NCBI GenBank assembly: GCA_964517355.1
Contig: CAZFCK010000073.1
Span: 1 to 20,079 of the forward strand
Length of the DNA stretch: 20,079 nt
DNA from: CAZFCK01 sp964517355
GTDB lineage: Bacteria; Desulfobacterota; Desulfovibrionia; Desulfovibrionales; Desulfovibrionaceae
Direction of reading: 5' to 3'
The notes under the pieces are model-generated. The model saw nothing but the letters and a program-made list of their open reading frames with translations, was not told the DNA's origin and did no database searches. Position numbers and translations under genes: made by a program. Below, piece by piece: positions 8,880-15,344 of this stretch (the first letter of the stretch is position 1; every line of letters starts with the position of its first letter).

Positions 8880-9032
8880 AACTCGACTTCTTGCGCAGGG
8901 TGTGTGTCATAACATTCTGTATATGTTGAAAAATAACAAGTTTAATTGTCCTTTTTCCGGTGCCCAGGGCCTCCCGTGGTCGTCGTGGGGGCGCGAAAGC
9001 CCGCGTCTTTATACCTTTTTCAGAATTGACAA
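8880..9032 (+). repeat. Structured dispersed repeat, copy C
   Basis: Third, most diverged copy of the element also found at 15069-15265 and 16449-16638. It shares the ACTCGACTTCTTG box at 8881-8893 (ACTAGACTTTCTG in the others), TAACA at 8910-8914 with exactly the same spacing, and the GTTGAAAAATAAC box. It also has the GC hairpin at 8958-8985: CGGTG/CGTCG outer stem and CCAGGG/CCC-bulge-TGG inner stem. TTGTC (8946-8950) and GACAA (9028-9032) can enclose the hairpin. It starts 128 nt downstream of the oxidoreductase stop. Confidence 0.6.
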
Positions 9033-9057
9033 GCTCGAATGAATCGACAAGGCGTTC

Positions 9058-9086
9058 AAAAAGGGGAATCCTTTCATGGATTCCCC
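9058..9086 (-). terminator. Intrinsic terminator of uspA (minus strand)
   Basis: GGGGAATCC (9063-9071) and GGATTCCCC (9078-9086) form a perfect 9-bp stem with a 6-nt loop. Read on the minus strand the stem is followed by TTTTTGAA. It lies about 30 nt beyond the uspA stop and fits a rho-independent terminator. Confidence 0.8.
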
Positions 9087-9117
9087 CGCCGCGCCCTCTC
9101 CAACAGCCGCTGTCTGT

Positions 9118-9633
9118 CTATTTGGATTTGCTCTTATGCGGCAGACGCACCACCAACACGGGCACTTTGCTGCGCTTTACCACATCGTGGGCCACGCTGC
9201 CGAGCACAAGCTCCGCGAAAACGCCGTGCCCGTGAGTTCCCATGATAACAAGATCGAATCCGTCCTTTTCAGCTGTTTCCACTATGGTCTTCGCCGGCTT
9301 GCCGACCTTCACCGCGACGTGCTCCGGCGTCATGGGACAATGGTCCAGCTCGTCCTTGGCCTGGCCGCAGGCCTCTTGGATGCGTTCCCGCACTGCGTTT
9401 TGCGCCTTTTCCAACCCCTGTTTCCGAAAACTCTCCAGGGCCTCCGTGCCGAAATGAGCGGCCATGTCTATGCCTGTTCCTTGAGAAATTTCATCCGCCA
9501 CGTCCGGAATGACATGCAGTACCGTGACTTCCGCGTCATACTTGTCCGCTATCCCCGCCGCGTACCACAGCGCATGGCGTGCGCCTTCGGAAAGGTCTGT
9601 GGCGTACAGCACCTTTTTTATTGTGGGCAACAT
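9118..9633 (-). CDS. Universal stress protein, UspA family
   Basis: A 171-residue single-domain Usp protein. It opens with the typical first strand KKVLYATDLSEGARHAL (7-23). Near the C-terminus it has the ATP-binding signature G-2x-G-9x-G(S): G132, G135, G145, S146, followed by KVPVLVVR. It is therefore of the ATP-binding class. The family modulates stress survival or regulates partner proteins, often transporters. The ATG has a strong AAGGAG ribosome binding site (complement of about 9640-9646). It lies 20 nt downstream of the transporter gene on the same strand and is closed by its own terminator, so the two form an operon. An insertion around residues 45-62 is slightly longer than in minimal Usp proteins. 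Confidence 0.93.
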   Translation of the reverse strand: MLPTIKKVLYATDLSEGARHALWYAAGIADKYDAEVTVLHVIPDVADEISQGTGIDMAAHFGTEALESFRKQGLEKAQNAVRERIQEACGQAKDELDHCPMTPEHVAVKVGKPAKTIVETAEKDGFDLVIMGTHGHGVFAELVLGSVAHDVVKRSKVPVLVVRLPHKSKSK

Positions 9634-9653
9634 AGGCTTTCTCCTTTCTTATG

Positions 9654-10634
9654 TCAGGCCGATGCGACCGTTGGAGAAGGACTGAAAATTTTCCCCGTAA
9701 ACTTAACATACCAGGCGGCCGACTGCACCTGAATTATGTACGCGACTGCGATCACCAGGGCCGCATCCTGGCCCTTTGCGCCGAAGGCATTGATGGCGAT
9801 GGCCAAGGCGATGGAAAGATTGCGCATTACCGAACCATAGACCAGGGCGATGGCGTCTCCTCGCGGGAGCAGCAGTTTCCCCACCATGGTGGAGACAATG
9901 AAATTCACCGCGTAAAGAATGACCAGAGGGGTGAGAATGGACAGCAACAGCCCGGGTGACGCCGCGATGGACGGCGCCTTGAGGGCCATGGCGATGAATA
10001 CGATACCCAGTACGCCCAGGGTGGACAGGGCGGGAAAACGCGGCGCCCATTGCTCCTGAAAGGCCTTTTGGCCAACGCGCCTGGTCAGCAGCACTCTGGT
10101 AAGATAGCCCGCCGCCATGGGCAGAAAAACGATGAGCACAATCTGGCGCATCACCGCGCCCATATTCACATCAATGCTCGCCCCGAGCAGACCCCGCACA
10201 TACAGGGGCGTGAGCAGTGAGCCCAGGGTCAGACCGATGACCGTCATTTTCACAGCAGCCTCGAGATTGCCTCTTGCGAACCCGGTCCAGGATATCGTCA
10301 TGCCGCTTGTGGGAACAAGGCCGGCCAGCAGCAGACCAAGAGCCATGTAGGGCTCGTGCGGAAAGAAAACGACGCCCAGGGCAAAGGCGAAAAACGGAAC
10401 GAGCCCGAAGTTCAGGGCCTGGGTCAGCAGCTGCGCCTTTGTATCTCCACCTTCCAGCACCTTTTTCAGCTTCAGTGTGACCATCATGGGATACACCATG
10501 AGAAACGTGAACGGCACGATGCCCGCTTTGAGATAAGCGGCGTTATGCAGCATGCCGTAGCCAAAGCCCGCAAACAGGGCCACGGGAATCGCGATCACCA
10601 AATTTTTATTCACTTTTCCAAGAAACGACCACAT
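9654..10634 (-). CDS. ACR3/bile-acid-symporter-like membrane transporter
   Basis: A 326-residue polytopic inner-membrane protein with about nine or ten hydrophobic segments, of the BART fold (bile acid:Na+ symporter / arsenite permease ACR3). Recognisable family segments are VPFTFLMVYPMMV (40-52), GLVPTSGMTISW (105-116) and YGSVMRNLSIALAIAI (266-281). In true ACR3 arsenite carriers the Pro of the TM4 motif is followed by an essential Cys, and a Glu lies in the TM9 NFELA motif. Here these positions appear to be T109 and S274. Arsenite export is therefore doubtful and the substrate is unknown. The start has GGAGG (complement of about 10643-10648) at good spacing. It is the first gene of the operon with uspA. 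No arsenic-resistance gene is nearby. Confidence 0.85.
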   Translation of the reverse strand: MWSFLGKVNKNLVIAIPVALFAGFGYGMLHNAAYLKAGIVPFTFLMVYPMMVTLKLKKVLEGGDTKAQLLTQALNFGLVPFFAFALGVVFFPHEPYMALGLLLAGLVPTSGMTISWTGFARGNLEAAVKMTVIGLTLGSLLTPLYVRGLLGASIDVNMGAVMRQIVLIVFLPMAAGYLTRVLLTRRVGQKAFQEQWAPRFPALSTLGVLGIVFIAMALKAPSIAASPGLLLSILTPLVILYAVNFIVSTMVGKLLLPRGDAIALVYGSVMRNLSIALAIAINAFGAKGQDAALVIAVAYIIQVQSAAWYVKFTGKIFSPSPTVASA

Positions 10635-10831
10635 GCTCTTTACCTCCGGGAAATGTCTATGGGCGTCGTACCGGCGCCGGGATGAACGGGACAGGAAGCA
10701 ACGTAATTTTGAAATGTCTTTATGTCAAGACAGGAATATTTCTTTTTGTTTTGCCGTCCAACACTGCTCAACGGGGTATTCTCATTACCGCCGGAGCTTT
10801 TGTGCGTTGAATTTAGTCGTATATTAAGGTC

Positions 10832-10851
10832 GTTGGCATATAGATGCCGAC
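10832..10851. promoter_or_regulatory. Inverted repeat upstream of the RHH gene
   Basis: GTTGGCAT (10832-10839) and ATGCCGAC (10844-10851) pair over 8 bp (one G-T wobble if RNA) with a 4-nt centre. It lies between the divergent transporter and RHH genes, about 25 nt upstream of the RHH -35 box. It could be an operator for the small DNA-binding protein encoded next; this is an inference from position only. Confidence 0.35.
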
Positions 10852-10874
10852 AGATCGCAAACAATAAAGAGGTC

Positions 10875-10903
10875 TTGACAGCTTTATACTGTTGCAACAT
10901 TAT
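10875..10903 (+). promoter_or_regulatory. Sigma-70 type promoter for the RHH-MBL-Memo gene set
   Basis: A perfect -35 TTGACA (10875-10880) and a -10 CATTAT (10898-10903; TTATAT two bases on is an alternative) are separated by 17 bp. The predicted start near 10910 leaves a very short leader with GGAGG (10914-10918) six nucleotides before the ATG at 10925. Confidence 0.6.
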
Positions 10904-10924
10904 ATGGAGGAACGGAGGTGGACA

Positions 10925-11170
10925 ATGTCCAAGGATACAGGGAAAGAAGACATGACGCAGACAGCGCCCGGGGAAGCGTCCGGCACGGGAACGGAGCAAT
11001 CCGACGGAAAAAAAATCAAGCAGCTTACCCTCAGGCTGCCCGAGGAGTACCATCGCAAGCTTAAGATCCTCGCAGCCTGCTCGGGCAAGAGCATGACAGA
11101 AATTCTCGTGGGGTGCATTGATGAACGCCTTGAGCATTGCCTGCAACGGGAGTTGAAAAACGTCAAATAA
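10925..11170 (+). CDS. Small ribbon-helix-helix (Arc/CopG-like) DNA-binding protein
   Basis: An 81-residue protein. The first 30 residues are polar and probably disordered. The rest fits a ribbon-helix-helix fold: beta strand IKQLTLRLPEE (31-41), helix A EYHRKLKILAACSG (41-54), turn KSMTEI (55-60), and helix B LVGCIDERLEHCLQREL (61-77). This is the pattern of small dimeric repressors and of antitoxin or partition proteins. I chose ATG 10925 because GGAGG lies six nucleotides upstream; an in-frame ATG at 10892 would lie within the promoter. It is the first gene of a possible operon with the hydrolase 42 nt downstream. No toxin gene sits beside it, so autoregulation of the set is more likely than a toxin-antitoxin role. 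Confidence 0.75.
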   Translation: MSKDTGKEDMTQTAPGEASGTGTEQSDGKKIKQLTLRLPEEYHRKLKILAACSGKSMTEILVGCIDERLEHCLQRELKNVK

Positions 11171-11212
11171 CAGACGCGGTTATCCAGCGATCCACAGCAA
11201 CGAGGAGCACGC

Positions 11213-11977
11213 ATGGCCAGATATCTGATTCACCCCATAGTCATGGGCACCAAGGTTTTCGACAAGTCCATGATGACCTATCAGCACGGTTTCGGCGAAA
11301 CCTACACCATTCCCATTTACGGCTGGTATCTTGAGGGGGGCGACAAGAGAATCCTCGTTGATACTGGAGAAATGCGCCCCATCCAGTCCGAGGAGCGCGA
11401 AGCGGCCATTGGCGGGAAAATCCATACCATCGACTCGGGGCTGGAGCGTTTCGGGCTTACGCCGGAAGACATCGACATCGTGATCCACACCCACCTGCAC
11501 GCCGACCACTGCGAGAACGACTACCGCTGCGTCAACGCCGAGATCTACGCCCATGAAAAGGAAATGGAGGCCGTGCACGGCTGGCACCCCATGGATTACC
11601 GCTACGTTGAAGATTATATTGAAGACGTGGAAGAAAATGGACAGCTGCGCACCGTTGCGCCCCTGCCAGGGGAAGAGCTGGAGATCGTGCCGGGCGTGCG
11701 CGTGCTGCATACGCCCCTGCATACGGAGGGCGGCCTGACCGTGCTGGTGGACACACCCGCCGGTGTGGCGGGCATCACGGGCTTTTGCGTGATCATGGAA
11801 AATTTCGACCCGCCCCACGATGTGCGGGCCATGGAGATGGAGGTCATACCGCCGGGAACGGTCATACATCCCGTCAAGGCTTACGACGCCATGCTGGCCC
11901 TGCGCGATCGGGTGGACATCCTGATTCCGGTGCATGAACCGCGATTCGCCACAGGCGCAGTCGTCGGCGCGGTGTGA
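11213..11977 (+). CDS. Metallo-beta-lactamase-fold hydrolase, AHL-lactonase-like family
   Basis: A 254-residue MBL-fold protein of the group annotated as N-acyl homoserine lactonases. The metal motif is intact: HTHLHADHC with H94, H96, D98, H99. H170 (TPLHTEGG) and H241 (PVHEP) fit the remaining His ligands. By alignment from memory with AiiA (LTIDASYTKENF against GITGFCVIMENF), the metal-bridging Asp is Gly190 and the catalytic Tyr is Val193. The metal site may therefore bind one ion or use another residue such as Cys192, and lactonase activity should not be assumed. The ATG has GAGGAG at good spacing. The gene lies between the RHH gene and the Memo gene, all on one strand. Confidence 0.82.
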   Translation: MARYLIHPIVMGTKVFDKSMMTYQHGFGETYTIPIYGWYLEGGDKRILVDTGEMRPIQSEEREAAIGGKIHTIDSGLERFGLTPEDIDIVIHTHLHADHCENDYRCVNAEIYAHEKEMEAVHGWHPMDYRYVEDYIEDVEENGQLRTVAPLPGEELEIVPGVRVLHTPLHTEGGLTVLVDTPAGVAGITGFCVIMENFDPPHDVRAMEMEVIPPGTVIHPVKAYDAMLALRDRVDILIPVHEPRFATGAVVGAV

Positions 11978-12039
11978 CGGTTTTTCGCTCTTGCGGTAGG
12001 GTTTTCAACAAATCGCGTGGAAACGCCGAGGAGGGGCTC

Positions 12040-12855
12040 ATGGACAGGCAACCTGTGGTGGCTGGTCAATTCTATCCCGGTACGCCGGAAAAGCTCCAGA
12101 AAGAGGTGCGTCGGTATCTGTCCGCGGCGAAAACGCCCCAGGCCGAGACGCTTTTGGCCATGGTTCCCCACGCCGGTTATGTCTATTCTGGGGGCGTGGC
12201 GGGCAAAACGCTGGGAGAGGCCCGGCTTGCGGAAACAGTTCTGCTTCTCGGCCCCAACCATACGGGCCTCGGTTCCGGGCTGGCGCTTTGGGATCATGGC
12301 GACTGGCTCTTCCCCGGCGCGCGTGTGCCCGTGCATGAGCCCCTGGCCCAGGCGCTTCTTGAAAGCGTGCCGGCGATAGACGCAAACCTCGACGCGCATC
12401 TGCACGAGCACTCCCTTGAAGTGGTGCTGCCTTTCCTCATGGCGGTGCAGCCCCAAGCGCGCATAGTTCCTCTCGCCGTCTCCGAGCGATCCCTGGAAAC
12501 CCTCCTGCGGGCGGGCGAAGCCATGGCCGGGGTGCTCAGGGCCTTCGCATCCCAGGTGAGCATCGTCGTCAGCTCGGACATGAGCCACTATATCTCCCAC
12601 GAAGCCGCGAAAGACAAAGACACCCTGGCCCTGGAGCGCATCACGGCCCTGGACCCTGAAGGACTCCTCCACACGGTGCGCCGATTCAATATCACCATGT
12701 GCGGCGTGCTCCCCATGACCTTGGGGCTTGTCATCTGCCGGGAACTTGGCGCCACACAGGCACGGGTCGCCGCTTATGCCACGTCCGGAGACGTGAACCG
12801 GGATTTTTCAAAGGTGGTGGGCTACGCCGGCGTCTTGATCGACAGGCAGAGCTGA
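12040..12855 (+). CDS. amrB: Memo-family protein (AmmeMemoRadiSam system protein B)
   Basis: A 271-residue protein of the MEMO1 family, related to extradiol dioxygenases. Conserved residues are H44 (VPHAGYVYSG), H74 (GPNHTGLG), D180 and H183 (SSDMSHY) and C221 (TMCGVLP). These correspond to human MEMO1 H49, H81, D189, H192 and C244. HEHSLEVVLPFL (122-133) is also typical. In many anaerobes the protein is encoded with an AMMECR1 protein and a radical SAM enzyme; neither partner is adjacent here. The biochemical role of the bacterial protein is not established. The ATG at 12040 is preceded by GAGGAGG with six-nucleotide spacing, so the in-frame GTG at 11974 is unlikely. It ends the plus-strand set that starts with the RHH gene. 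Confidence 0.93.
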   Translation: MDRQPVVAGQFYPGTPEKLQKEVRRYLSAAKTPQAETLLAMVPHAGYVYSGGVAGKTLGEARLAETVLLLGPNHTGLGSGLALWDHGDWLFPGARVPVHEPLAQALLESVPAIDANLDAHLHEHSLEVVLPFLMAVQPQARIVPLAVSERSLETLLRAGEAMAGVLRAFASQVSIVVSSDMSHYISHEAAKDKDTLALERITALDPEGLLHTVRRFNITMCGVLPMTLGLVICRELGATQARVAAYATSGDVNRDFSKVVGYAGVLIDRQS

Positions 12856-12902
12856 AGCAATGCTACATCACAGGGCTTAACTTGGTGCTCCGTCCCAACT
12901 TT

Positions 12903-12933
12903 CGCGGGGGGGGGGCCAACCTCTGGTTCCGCG
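12903..12933 (+). terminator. Possible terminator/hairpin after the Memo gene, with a G10 run
   Basis: CGCGG (12903-12907) can pair with CCGCG (12929-12933), enclosing AACC-TCT-GGTT. The left arm contains ten consecutive G (12906-12915). There is no T-tract. It may end the RHH-MBL-Memo transcript, but the call is weak. Confidence 0.3.
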
Positions 12934-13018
12934 GTTATCGAGAATACACTTACAGAGCTGACCGCACTTGGCTTTGGGGGCTGGAAGTACAGTCCATATA
13001 GGATGTATATTTTTTTGT

Positions 13019-13038
13019 TGAAAGAAAACGTTTTTTCA
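13019..13038. promoter_or_regulatory. Near-perfect 20-bp palindrome between convergent genes
   Basis: TGAAAGAAAACG followed by TTTTTTCA is self-complementary over its whole length except one G-T position. It sits 45 nt beyond the stop of the minus-strand radical SAM gene. It could be a bidirectional terminator stem or a binding site. Confidence 0.35.
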
Positions 13039-13082
13039 GGGTCGACTAAGATCACATGGGCAGCCCCGCGCCTGTCCTGGTT

Positions 13083-14609
13083 CTATTCGGTCCGGGACGG
13101 AAAGTCCGCCTGGGAGTCTGCCCATGTATCCTTGGCACGAACGGCCCGTTTTGCGATCAATTGGAAATGCCTGCCGAGGATGGCCAGTTCCACGGCTACA
13201 GGCAGGGCCTTCCGCTTGGTCAGGGTGGTTTTGAAAATGAGCTTCCAATAAGCGAATCTGGCCCGCGATATGACACCGATGCTCCACAGGCTTTTGATGA
13301 AGGCCCGGAAATCGCTCCAGACGAGCCTACCGCGTGATGTTGGATTATAATTTTTCAGAAAAACATTAATGCGGTCATAGTAGAACTTGGGAGCGTAAAT
13401 TGTAGACAGGATACGTTTATAGCCGTTGATCAGAGCTTCACGGTTCATGGCCGGTATAAAATTGAGGCTGGCGTCCGTGTTTTCCCCGGTGGCGTTGCCG
13501 AGTAGCCGGTTTTCATTTTTAAGCCTGCTCCATAGTCTTGTTCCGGGCATTGCGGTGAGGATGCCGACCATGGCTGTAACTACCCCGATGTTTTGGATGA
13601 AACGTATTTGTTGTTCGAAAATACTTTCCGTGTCGTTGTCGAATCCGACAATGAATCCCCCCATGACCTGCAGGCCGTTTTGATGCAGCTTTTTGATGGC
13701 CTCAGGAAAATTCGTGGCCACGTTCTGTTTTTTACCGCATTCTTTGAGGCTCGCCGTGGAGGGCGTTTCAATTCCGATAAAAACTTTATGAAAATTGGCG
13801 GCGCTCATCATCTGTACCAGCTCATCGTCTCGGGCCAGATTGATGCTCGCCTCAGTCATGAATTTGAAGGGGGTGCCGTGAACCGCCTGCCAAGCGATAA
13901 GCCGGGGCAGGAACTGTTTCACCGAGGAGATGTTTCCAATGAAGTTGTCATCCACGATAAAGACCGGACCGCGCCAGCCGGCCTCGTGAAGACTTTCAAG
14001 CTCACGCAACATCTGATCGGGTGATTTTACCCTTGGGCGGCGGCCATTCATGACCACGATGTCGCAAAATTCACAATCAAACGGGCACCCCCGCGAATAC
14101 TGTACGGACATGGTCACATAGTTTTTGAAGTTGATTAAATCCCATTGCGGAATAGGAGTACGCGCGATGTCCGGCTTTTCGGTGGAAGTATAACAGGGCT
14201 TGGGCGTTCCACGCCGTAAGTCCTCAAGAAAAAGCGGTAAAGTCATTTCAGCCTCGTTGAGAACGAAATGGTCCACTTCCTGGAAACGCTCTGGCTGGGC
14301 GGAGAACGCCGGTCCTCCCGCCACGATGGTTTTTCCCATGGCTTTGGCACGGGCAATGACGTCTTTGGCTCCGGCCTCCTGTATGAGCATAGCGCTGACC
14401 AGGACCATGTCGGCCCAGGCGAGATCTCCATCGCTAAGGGGAGCGACGTTAACATCGATAAGCCGTTTCTCCCACTGCGCCGGCAGCATGGCGGCAACCG
14501 TCAACAGACCCAACGGCGGAAAAGCCGCTTTTCGCGAAATAAGGGGCAAAACATGCTTAAAACTCCAAAAAGTATCAGGATAAACTGGATAGACTAGAAG
14601 AATTTTCAT
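13083..14609 (-). CDS. B12-binding domain radical SAM enzyme with DUF4070-like C-terminus
   Basis: A 508-residue cobalamin-dependent radical SAM protein. The N-terminal B12-binding Rossmann region (1-135) includes FPPLGLLTVAAMLP (30-43), VSAMLIQ (71-77) and AGGPAFSAQPE (97-107). It lacks a DxHxxG motif, as is usual for this class. The radical SAM core has SRGCPFDCEFCD with cluster ligands C175, C179 and C182, then FIGIETPS further on. The region after about 370 (APKFYYDRINVFLKNY) resembles DUF4070, also found in the hopanoid C-3 methylase HpnR. Methyl transfer to an unactivated carbon is plausible but the substrate is unknown. It is a monocistronic, convergent neighbour of the Memo gene. Codon and base use is more A+T-rich than in the left half. 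A GGGAGA ribosome binding site precedes the ATG. Confidence 0.88.
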   Translation of the reverse strand: MKILLVYPVYPDTFWSFKHVLPLISRKAAFPPLGLLTVAAMLPAQWEKRLIDVNVAPLSDGDLAWADMVLVSAMLIQEAGAKDVIARAKAMGKTIVAGGPAFSAQPERFQEVDHFVLNEAEMTLPLFLEDLRRGTPKPCYTSTEKPDIARTPIPQWDLINFKNYVTMSVQYSRGCPFDCEFCDIVVMNGRRPRVKSPDQMLRELESLHEAGWRGPVFIVDDNFIGNISSVKQFLPRLIAWQAVHGTPFKFMTEASINLARDDELVQMMSAANFHKVFIGIETPSTASLKECGKKQNVATNFPEAIKKLHQNGLQVMGGFIVGFDNDTESIFEQQIRFIQNIGVVTAMVGILTAMPGTRLWSRLKNENRLLGNATGENTDASLNFIPAMNREALINGYKRILSTIYAPKFYYDRINVFLKNYNPTSRGRLVWSDFRAFIKSLWSIGVISRARFAYWKLIFKTTLTKRKALPVAVELAILGRHFQLIAKRAVRAKDTWADSQADFPSRTE

Positions 14610-14739
14610 AAAGCGTTGTCTCCCGTGTCGGCGCGCATTGATTCTGGATTCATGATTCCTGCTTTTTTAACCCAATATAAGGAAAAAGTCCTTCAGTAAG
14701 TTCGATTTTTAATATGTGCCGTGAAAATTATGAGGTTAA

Positions 14740-15000
14740 CGAATACCGGAAGAATCCAACCTATTAACGGGATTCAAGTTATGCCAATTTGTTTCGCACA
14801 ATCAATTTCCCTGGTTGCTGGAAAGAGCATTTGAAGGCGACTTAACCCCTTGCGATCTTGTCTGGACGCAAATCAACACCCGCGGGGTTTCCCATGACAT
14901 CGAAAAGATCGAACCCAGGATGTTCGTGAGTATATTTGGACGCTACGATGCACTCAATCCCAAACTCGGCTTATCGGAGCCTCTATCCTGGTTCCGGTGA
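14740..15000 (+). pseudogene. Possible C-terminal remnant of an unidentified gene
   Basis: A stop-free frame of about 86 codons ends at TGA 14998-15000 and runs up to the next upstream stop at 14737. It has no convincing start (TTG 14815 is the first possible) and no ribosome binding site. The composition is protein-like (VSHNQFPWLLERAFEGDL..., ending LSEPLSWFR) but I recognise no family. It ends about 70 nt before repeat copy A, as the AAA gene ends just before copy B. It could be a decayed cassette gene or chance. The remaining gap 14610-14739 is A+T-rich and holds only the region where the minus-strand radical SAM promoter should lie. Confidence 0.25.
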
Positions 15001-15068
15001 AGACTGAATAATTTCTCGTGACAAAATCTGATTATATTTTATTATGCAAGTGGAGTTTGAATCTTTAT

Positions 15069-15265
15069 AACTAGACTTTCTGGATATGATAGGTATTCTA
15101 ACATTTTGCATTTGTTGAAAAATATGTATTAAAAAATGTCGTATTTTTCTCGGCGTCCAGGGGCCTTCCCTGGTCGTCGTATTGGTATGAATGACCTCGA
15201 CTTTATTCGTTTTTTTTATTTTATTCCGAAAGTCGTAATTCATAGTTAACCAAAGAATATTTTTG
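15069..15265 (+). repeat. Structured dispersed repeat, copy A
   Basis: A roughly 197-bp element matching copy B (16449-16638) along its length and copy C (8880-9032) in its left two thirds. It begins AACTAGACTTTCTG and ends in a TATTTTTGG stretch. GACTTTC (15074-15080) and GAAAGTC (15228-15234) are perfect inverted ends. Inside, AAAAATGTCG (15132-15141) can pair imperfectly with CGACTTTATT (15198-15207). At the centre is a two-layer hairpin: CGGCG (15151-15155)/CGTCG (15175-15179) and CCAGGG (15157-15162)/CCCTGG (15168-15173), with a T-T mismatch between layers. It forms the left flank of the AAA ATPase gene. Confidence 0.72.
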
Positions 15266-15278
15266 GCCCCGGTTGTCG

Positions 15279-15290
15279 ACAGCATGCTGT
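15279..15290. promoter_or_regulatory. Palindrome upstream of the AAA ATPase gene
   Basis: ACAGCATGCTGT is a perfect 12-bp palindrome flanked by two TTGTCG direct repeats (from 15274 and 15293). It lies between repeat copy A and the ribosome binding site of the AAA gene, so it could be an operator. No clear -35/-10 pair was found. Confidence 0.3.
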
Positions 15291-15344
15291 GCTTGTCGGC
15301 AGAGAATGCGTTTACGGCTAAAGAACAATTGAAGGAGAATCCAG

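Noticed and set aside
10827..10851. Sigma-54 promoter in the RHH upstream region (TTGGCATATAGATGCC)
   Set aside because: The GG to GC spacing is off by one and the sequence is better explained as an inverted repeat; a good sigma-70 promoter lies just downstream.
10925..11170. RHH protein as an antitoxin of a toxin-antitoxin pair
   Set aside because: The next gene is a 254-residue MBL-fold hydrolase 42 nt away, with no small toxin-like partner on either side.
12990..13045. Possible fourth, degenerate copy of the repeat (ATGTATATTTTTTTGTTGAAAG...)
   Set aside because: Only the TGTTGAAA box is similar; there is no GACTT box at the right distance and no CGGYG hairpin after it.
15069..15265. Retron msr-msd or other RT-associated RNA
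   Set aside because: No reverse transcriptase is encoded in the window, and the flanking gene is an AAA ATPase.
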